Shown here piece by piece: positions 55,061 to 64,000 of a stretch of DNA of 64,000 nucleotides (position 1 is the first letter of the stretch; each line of letters opens with the position of its first letter). The notes under the pieces were generated by a model, which ran no database searches, was not told the origin of the DNA, and was given only the letters and a program-made list of their open reading frames with translations. This stretch comes from Pelecanus crispus. Lineage: Eukaryota > Chordata > Aves > Pelecaniformes > Pelecanidae. Location: the NCBI RefSeq assembly GCF_030463565.1, contig NC_134643.1:124540309-124604308 (forward strand). The letters run 5' to 3'. The translations under genes and the position numbers were made by a program.

Positions 55061-58000
55061 TGCAGTGGGCTTGCGCTTGCACCTGTTCACCTCGCTGCAT
55101 ACTGTATTTTAAATACGCTGTGAGCTGATGAGACCTCTGATGGTTGTCCTCAACTGCTGTCTCACTCCTTTAAACTCGAAGCATTTATAATGAGCAGTAA
55201 TGAGCCTTTGTATATGTTGCAGCTTTCTGTTAGGTCTTACTGACGGCGTTTTGGTCTGTTTGTTTTATGTTTGCACAGGCTAGGGAATCACGACTGAGTG
55301 TTGTGCAAATATGTGATTGCTGGGCAAGTTACCTACGAAGTAAAATTAATCGCCATCTTCATTGTGGTTTTTTTAATTATGTTTAATGTTCAGTTAGAGC
55401 TTTGTGGGCTGTAACCAGTGTCGTAAGAGTTGCCACTTCTCTGTGAAAGACACACCACAGTGAATACCATTCCTATCGCTCCCCTGTCCCTGTTCCTGGG
55501 TCAGAACCATGCAGGCAGAATTGCAAGCTGAATTTTGGTCCTTGTTATATTGTAGGAGGCAAACTAAGTTATGTGGATTAGGTGAAGGACACTTTTTTTT
55601 TTTTTGAGGCAGCCAACCTAACATGGCAACATTTTTATTGTTTTGCTTTCAAATGGGAACAAAAAAGGGCTTGCTGACAGTGCTGGGATTAGCTCCATGT
55701 ATCTGAAATCAGCAATTAGATACTACTTTGGATAGTCCCATTACCATACAACCAGTGTAATTAAAACTCTAATTTATCTTCTAAATGCTTATTATTCCCA
55801 TTCAACAGGCAAGGAGCTGAACCGCACAGAGATTTGAGCAAGGCTGCGGAGTGAAGAGTGGCTTGTGAGCAGGAGCCAGCCTGCTAAGCCACTTTCCGCC
55901 TGCATTGAATTCGATACACAGCTGGGCTCCTGCTGCAAGGTGCCTGTGCTGGGGTGGGGATGCTGGGTATCTGCCCATGGGTTAGGCTGTAGAGGACTTG
56001 GTCACGTCAGTGACATTACGTCCTGTTTACTTCAACACGAATTTGCAACCGTGCTCTGGCTCCTGGTACGTGTGGGCTGCTCCCCTCCAGAGCACAGGCT
56101 GAGGTGGCTCCCTCTGCCTGACTGTGAGTGTGGACACTGTTTCAGTGCACCCCGTCAACAATTTTTCTTGCGGCTAGAATGAAGGGTTTTATCAAGCTGA
56201 ATATTTGCACCATGCAGTCTATGAAAATGACAGAATAATTCCCTTAAGCTGTTGCCGATATGCGCGTAAGGTTACAACCCCACCTTTGACTCACTAGAAT
56301 TAATAACAAAGTTGATGCCATCTCCAGATTCATTACTCTTGAAAAGTCACCCCATGCAGTTATTTTGAGGTTATGGTTTGTTCATGCTGTCTACTGCTAT
56401 TTAGGCTTATGCTTTGCACTGTCTTACGGTGCTGCAAGGGTTTGGTGTGGTGACCCGGAATGACTTGATGCATTTCCTCACAGCACACTTAATTTAAGAT
56501 TTCATGGTAGCTTACACAATAATATGTTGTGTCATGCACTCTCACCATATATTATTTCACTTTGTGATGGCAGCCATCAAAAATAAAATGCTGTAAAAAA
56601 GTCCGAGGAAAAAGGGTACTTCTGAATCATGGAATCAAATACACTTGGGCCAAAATACTGTGATATTCAGCTCTAGGTCAACCTACTGCAGATGACACAT
56701 AGTGACAGCCTCACTCAGCTTTTTTTGTTTTACTTGCGGTGGCCTTTATTACAACAGGGCTTTTTATTTTCAAAATGATGACTCCTGGGATAAAAAATGG
56801 ACTCGAAATGAAATGAAGAAGGCAAGAATTACAGCCCATTACTGACTGCATCTTTTTGGCTGACAGCCATGACGTCAAGCTGATTTTGAGGTTCGGCGAT
56901 TTTCTGCTTGGACTTAGCAGAACGAGGCAGACTTTTTGCTGCACAAAATTGAATGTGATATCCCATAAGAATGACCCATTTTCAATCATTGCATGGGAAG
57001 TTTGTTTCACAGTTCAGCCTGAAGTAAGACCTCAGCAGCAGAGGACTCAAGTGTGCACAGAAAACAGTGGTGTCCCCATTTCTGGGGTGACTGGAGTTTC
57101 ACTCATGTATAGGAGTATAGAATTTGGTCTGGGGTCTCCAGCTGGGAGCTGAGACTTCTATGTACATGTGTGATGCTCCTATTAAATTACTTTCACCCTA
57201 TCTTCATTCATAATTTCCTTTGCTGAGGTATCACTGTAGAGATTTTGATTTACTTAATTTGTATGATAAGAACTTCCGAAAAAACAAACCCAAACATGTA
57301 GGAAATTCGCTACCCCTTGAGATTAACTCCTACAGCCTCTGTGTCAGTGCTCATGATGAGACTAGTTTACTGCAGGAATGACGAAGAAGGGGAGGTGCTG
57401 ATCCATAGCTTTAGAGCTGACTTTTACACCTTGCCTGGGGTAAGGGTGAGAAGATGGGAGAATTTTACTTAAACACTGTGATAATGGCAGTAATATTGAG
57501 TTAATTAGATTAATGTGCACCTAGTGTCTGCAACCCCAGTATGGTGCTCAAAGAAGCTACAGTGACTTTCTAGGTTTGTATCTGAGCATTGCTCCTGTGT
57601 TCATTAAGTATCACCAAGCAGCATCCTACAAGGCAGAGAGATGGTCTCTGCCCATATGACCTTTTGCTCTCAAATATATTTGGTGCAAGATTTGTCAGTC
57701 TGCTATTTTTAGATGGTAAGGAGAATGAGAAAGCAATGCGTGCTATTAAAAACAAGCAAAAGGCTAGGAGTCAAGAACTCCTGATTGATACCTTAGTTCT
57801 CCCGCAGACATTGTGTGGGCTTTGGCAAATTTCCTAGCTTTGCTGGGTCTGTTTTATTGGTGTGCCAAAAGGGACATGCTGAGATTTAAAGGCAGTAGAT
57901 GTGCTTGCAGTATATTCTCTTCCTCATCTAGACTTTCACCGTCAAATTTGTACCAAACAATTCTCCCTGGTGTGAAAATCATTGACTCAAAAAAGAACAG

Positions 58001-61000
58001 AAATTTAGAATAAAATTTCCATAGTGCCACCAAGTTATTGTCAGAAACATTCCATATTAGTTAATTAGTTCTCTTTAATCAAGCTAAACAAAAGAAGAAA
58101 AAGAAAAAAGTCATGTTGTACCCTGAATTCACCACTTTCTGTAAAGCCTGAAGCACTGGTTGCCATTGCTGGAAAATGCTGTAAATACCATGCTGTGGGA
58201 AGACATTTCCCCCCCTCCTTTTTGTATTTGTGTACATCTGACAAGAAATCAGTGGGCTTTTTTCAGTTTTGAGTAAAAAAAATTAAATATGTATAACCCC
58301 TCATTCAGAGCTAGCAATGGGAAATTTCCAGGGGTTCTGATAACTTTGATTCAGAAAACACCTGGAAATTGGATGCTTATCTTATCCTGAGCAATGTCTA
58401 AAGCTCTTGCAAGAAGTAAAAACTTGAAGGGTGTCGGTGAGCATTTCAATGTATCCGTGTTTCAGCATGCCTTGGAGTCTGTGCACGACACCCTCATGCT
58501 GTGGGTCACGAACAGTGTGCGTGTCTTCTCCATATCCCAGCTACATCGCAGCATGGCCACTCCTGGCTCTGGTGCAGCGACTGGAGAGAGGAGTGTGTGT
58601 GTGAGCGAGAGAGGAAGGGAAGGAGGACAGAGGGGTTTTTTCCTACAAGAATATAAGGAATTAACTTTCATTGGCCTTTTTTTTTTGTTTTCTTTTTCCT
58701 TTTTTAATGTTAAAACTGGTGCTTTTTTTCTGTAAATGGTTCGAATAATTTGGTACTTCTATTTTCATATTTCTTACTTAATCAGATCAAGAAGCTGATC
58801 ATTATATTTGGAATTTTATGGCTTTGATCTAATGCCATCTGTGAATTCTGATCAGAGGTATTTGTGGTAACTGCTGTCTTCATCTCACAGCTGATGATGG
58901 GACAAGCTCCACATCAGAAAATGGAAGCTGCCGTGGAGTGGGCTGGAGCGGCTGGCCTGACCACCAACAGTGGTAATAAAGTCACATGCCCCGTGGGAGA
59001 AGGCACATGTTATTAGGTCACGTTTGCACAAGAGCTGAATATGCATAGGAAATTGAGCTGGTGAGAAGCAATAATTTCAAGTCAGTGGAACTTTCTGACA
59101 CTCCAAAATCTATCTCTTTCTAAACAAGACAAAAACAAATAACAAGTATAAAAAATGGAATTGATATTAAGTTAAATCCTAAACAAAGCCTAACTTGGAT
59201 CAGTCAAAGCATTCTGTTTTCATTCTGACTTCTTCAAATGTGGTATATTGTATAATGCAGCACCTAAATTAGAAAAAGATGGCCATGTTTTAGTCTTTTT
59301 CAAAATATTAAAAAAATGCACATTTGTCCCCTAGTAGGAGATTTCAATGCCAGTGAAATTATATTTTTCAATGGAAAAATGCTGAGCTAGAAATGTTTGA
59401 TTTACTTGGTTAATATTTCTCCTATCAGGAATTAAATATACTTCACTGAGTATTTTGCGTCTGATTTCTTGCTTTCTAACTGCATGTAGCTTAGTCTGAG
59501 AAATGGTACATGCAAAAGCTTGTCTGATTCAATCTCAAATGTGCTGCTACTTTTAGCTAACAGTACCATATCCATTCTCAATAAACAGCTTCTCAAAGAG
59601 ATGGTACAATTACTATTCAGCCAATATTTAACCTTCATTTAGCCTTATATTCAGGCCATGCCCAGCAAATCAAGCTGCCTGATGTGTATGAATTTTAATC
59701 ATTTTTTCAGCTGTGCTTTTTTAAATGGATGATGATTACATTTTTCTGTCGACTAAATCTGGAAATTTAATATATCAAATAACACAGCGTCTGACCAGAG
59801 AGCGAAGCTTGTTCCAGAATTGGCACTCAGAGTCCTTGGAAACAGGAGACTCAATTCGGTGGAGCTGGAACATGAAGTACCAGGATTTTGTACCCTACTC
59901 TGTGCTTGACTGTTGGGATACATTTATAGATTCGGTGGTTTCTCAGACATTGAATCAGAAGCACACAAGTGCTTTATTTCTCCTAGCAGATACCCGCACA
60001 GGAGGATACAGGGGAATTGTATTTTAAAGAAGCTGCAGTACATGGTTATATCTTTGGTGGCCCTGCTTTCAAAACGCGAAGTGCTGAGTAAACAGAAGAC
60101 CTGTCCTGACCTTTTAAAAATATATTGCTATTAATCTGCGGGCTTCCTCCTGAATTCTGGCCCACAGAAGGGATGCTCTCCTCTGGCACGGTGTGCGGGC
60201 AGCCGGCTCCACAGTTCCCTGACAAAGAGCTGGGAGCAGGCAGCAAAGGGTCTTTGCTCGCCAGAGAAGGGTCTTGGCAGGGTTTTTGGCGAAGCAGCTC
60301 AACCTGAGCCCTCAAGGCTGAGGTACGGCATGGAGCAGAGAGGATCCTAGGTGGCAGGGGGTGTGGGGAAGACCCCTGGCAGTACATTAAGGCTGACAGT
60401 CCTGTTCAGGGTTTTGGACCACTCCAGCTGTCTTGCTAGGTTGCTTCCATACCAGAGAGGATGACCAGCCAGCAAGAATCACAGCCTTTGTGTGAGTTCC
60501 TGTTGGCTCTCTGTTTCCTTGCCACTGTCATAAACAACAGCTTCAATTCTTATACCAGAGAACCTCAGGAAGTACATAGTTCATACAAATATTCCAGTTT
60601 TGAATTTCTCTCCAGTCACTAGATTCACTGCTGCTGGGGGAAAACATCTCATAAAAGCACCAGGAGAGGAGAGGATGGGGGACACCCAGCTGCACACGTG
60701 TATGCAGCGATGCTGTACCTGCAGCGATGCTGCAGCATCATCTCAGGCTGAGAGAAGCCAAAGGGAGTCCCTTTTCCTCCAGGGGCTCCGAGTCCCCCGT
60801 CCTTTCCCTCACCTTTTATGAAGGGGTGGAGGGCCACAGGAAAATCTCGTTTGGGATAAAAGAAGGGTAAAGAAGGAGCTGCCTGAGTGGCTGCATGACT
60901 CATCTTGGGGAAGAAAGCAGCAGAATGCTCCTCTATTCTGCACAAGCCCAAAGGCTAAATGAAATCAGCACCTCAGAAGCAGGTTCCTCTCTCTCCACTC

Positions 61001-64000
61001 CTTGCTGGGGAGGCCAAAGCTGGGAAAGGGACAGATATAAACTGCAGGTAGGAAATGAAGAAAATCAAAATGCATCCTCTAACAATTCTAAGCTTCACAG
61101 TTTGATAAAACCCTATGCCTTTTTGAAAACTCCAGCTTTGATAGACAGTTTGGATGGGAAATGCTTCTTCTCCAAAATGTTCAGGCTAACATTGCAAGAC
61201 ACAATCGCTCAGAGGCACCTGCAGCAAGCCTCCCAGGGCAATGCCCAGGGGCGGCATTAGTGGAGCTGGATGCTCTGCAGGTTGCCTGCTTAACTGCTGA
61301 GAATATAGACCCTAAATGCATTTGGCCTTGGAAAGGGGTAGAAGCACTGCTTATGTGAGAGCTCTTCCGAGATGGCCAGCCTTTTGTGGAAAACTACAGC
61401 TGACTGCTATATTGGCTCTATGCTACATAATGCATAGCACATGCAACCCTCTTGAGGAACATGTATTTAGCACACAGTAGTAACTGGGACTGAGACTAGA
61501 ACAAGGCATGTTTGGGCATTGCTGAAATCCCACAGTAGCATTAATGCCAAGGGATGGCTGGGAGAAAAACCCCTTGAGATGGAATGGTGCTTGCTGTGAA
61601 AGAGGCATTTTCTGTAATGGCTTGTAGCTGCTGCACACTTGTGCTGTCATGACTGTGAGATAAACGTTTAATTAAAATATACGTGTGACCTATTTCATCT
61701 CTTGCTGTGCAGACTTCTTAAACACGTATTTTGAGTCTGCATGTTTGGATGGCTTTTGTTTCTCTTCTTAAAACGCTACTTACGAAGAGAACAGAACATC
61801 CCAGGTTTGCTCTATCCTGAAGTTTACTGACTTAGAGCTTTCTATAAAAATGTCACATTTTACTGCGGAAATGTTTGTGAACTCAGGATTAAAGACAAAA
61901 CGGTGTGAACATGCAACTTGGCATGCTGTAAAAATCAGGAAATAAGGAAGATCACTAGCTTTTTGACAACAAAATCTATGAATCACCCACAAAGTGTTCT
62001 GGTGGTTGTTTCTAGGTTTGTGGCTAATGGCATTGCTGAAGCCTGGTTTAGCTGTTGTGAAATCGGAGGAGGAGATGAAAGACAGTTCAGGATAAAACAC
62101 TTGTTTCTGCCAGGCAGATGTTGGTGAGAAGTGATGTTTGGAAATGCAACATAAATAAAGGGAAATTATGTTCTATCCAAAATCACTTGGATTTTTGGTA
62201 AGCAACAAAACATTTCAGTGGGATTGCTTGGGCAGTTTCATAACGGTGCATCCTTTTAGGTGGGCTGGAAAACAAGCTAAACATGGGTAGGTGGTACTTG
62301 CTTTTAGAAGAGACAACTTGAAGAAACTGGTTTTTCTAAAGATATCTTCATTTCAGAGATGATATTTTTGATTTATATTTCACCCGAAAGAGTCCCAAAA
62401 GGACTGGTGTAAAGGTTCTCTGCGGTTTTCAGAAGAAAGCTCTAAATCCTGATGGCATCGCTGAAACAGTCATAGCTACCATGTGAGAAGGCCAGCTATT
62501 ACCACGTCAGCCTACAAAAAGCAGCTGGGCATGGGGATGTGTGAGAGCTGGATCGGTCCAGCTCTGTAGCACTGGCTAATAACAGTACAGCTGCTCCCTG
62601 GTTCTTCAACCAACCAAACAAGCAACCAGCCCTTTCTCCGGATATTTTGGACGAAGCTCAGCTCCTTGAAGGTGTTGCCCCTTGGTGAGGGTGGTTGGAC
62701 CTGTGCTTAATTCAGCTGGCAGCTCCTCCTCTCTCCTCTCTGGTGGCTTAAGCATGGACCTGCCTCTAGCCCCATTCCTGTTCCTATGACCAGTTGGCAG
62801 TATAGCCCTTGGGAGGTGGAGAAATTTTGCTCAGGTGTTTTGAAGCATGACCCTGGTTCTACAAGTCTTCAGTGTGAGCTGAAGGGGCTCAGTGTTGTGG
62901 CCCTGTCTGTAGGACCCCCACACTGTACATGGCCCAGGGCTAACTTCCCTGCTCTGGGAGGTGGTGGAGGAGGAATAGCTGGACTAATTTTGTTAGTATT
63001 TCTAATGATGGGTTTGGGTAGTAGACCTTATACTCTTTCATCTTCTTGATGGGAGACAGTTTAAGCAACCAAATATTTGTTCATGCTATTATTTAGTGCA
63101 ATTGGTCAATTCCTTTATAAAAATCTTTTAAAGGGAAACTGTTAAACACACTAAGCTTGAAAATTCATCTGTCATAACAATAATCTTTAATTAAAATTTA
63201 AATTAGGTTTATTGATTCAGCTATTGTTATCTTTATCATAACAAAAGAATCAGCCAATCCCAGACTTCATGCAGCTCTGATTTTTGATGAACTTCTGCAG
63301 GCCTTCTAGCAGTTATGCAAAGAAAATCATCTGTGCTGCTAAAATCCTCCCACTGAATAGCAAGTGGGTTTTGATTTTTTTCTTTTTTTTTTTTCAGTTC
63401 ATAGGATGAGACTTATTAAGTTGATGCTTTCAGGTTAATAATATTGGCTATCTGTCAACTTTAGCAGCATACTTTTGAAAAGCAGGACTGAGCAAAAACT
63501 GGCTGCCTCAGGGAATGAGATGCAAAATCTTTCACTTCTGAAACACTGTTTAATATTCAAGTTATGTCAAAATTTGTCTCCATATTTTAGCTGCTTGGCA
63601 TCCTGTCTGATAATAGGTGCTATTAATACACCTACTAGTAGATCAACGACCATTTTAGAAAAGTTAATATTTCACTTTGTTTTAATTGACTGGTTTTATT
63701 TGAGGTGGTGTGGAAGAAGCTGATTCTGATCTTTAATTACTGCCTAGCATTTAGCAATGAGTCCAATAAAGGAGAACAGCAGCAGTAGAGTTGGGATTTT
63801 AGGAAAGCTTCAGTACTACTCTCCTGATATTTCTATTCTGGGAAAAAATAGGAACAACACATTTCAAGCTCTAGGCTTTTCAATCTAGCACTTTCCTCAA
63901 TGCCTGAATTCATTTGAAAGGAAAAAAAAGAAGCGAAAAACCAGCAAAAAGCTATTTTGCTCTATTCCTTCTTCATGTGCTGTAAATATTTAAACTGTTT

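Overview
This window is nuclear DNA from a vertebrate, and it looks avian. It holds the 3' part of DYRK1A on the plus strand (six spliced coding exons, 1498-7837) and the last coding exon of KCNJ6/GIRK2 on the minus strand (51122-51447). The two genes point at each other tail to tail, the same order and orientation I recall for human chromosome 21q22. The avian inference rests on two solo retroviral LTRs of types I recognise from bird genomes, a CR1-like 3' end, the absence of SINEs of mammalian type, and a compact gap of about 40 kb between the genes. I cannot name the species.

Layout. 1-1497 is a DYRK1A intron; the exons encoding the N-terminus and the N-lobe of the kinase lie to the left of the window. 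1498-7837 carries the kinase core from the C-lobe side ([11 protein letters not shown], activation-loop YQY) through the His tract and the C-terminal tail, followed by a long U-rich 3' UTR to roughly 10.6 kb. 10.7-51 kb is intergenic sequence plus, probably, a long KCNJ6 3' UTR. It contains a 4.6-kb almost pure pyrimidine minisatellite (16.4-21.0 kb), a solo LTR with CTGGG target duplications (27441-28590), a second solo LTR with CCTAC target duplications (35742-36324), a nearly identical 256-bp direct repeat 1.2 kb apart (36417 and 37624), and a second polypyrimidine block with 10-bp phased T-tracts (41.3-41.9 kb). That block ends in a palindrome with two inverted SOX-like motifs. 51448-64000 is a KCNJ6 intron with no coding exon that I can support and one CpG-rich island (about 54.83-55.06 kb).

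Both genes act in neuronal signalling. DYRK1A is a dual-specificity kinase of nucleus and cytoplasm. KCNJ6 is a G-protein-gated potassium channel subunit. I see no operon-like or new enzymatic system. The unusual content is structural: the pyrimidine arrays, the phased T-tracts, the recent-looking duplication, and two places where an AT-rich block with TAATTA/TTAATTAA sites sits directly beside a CpG cluster. All the long Phe/Ser/Leu-rich or Lys/Glu-rich reading frames in the window are translations of low-complexity DNA and are not genes.
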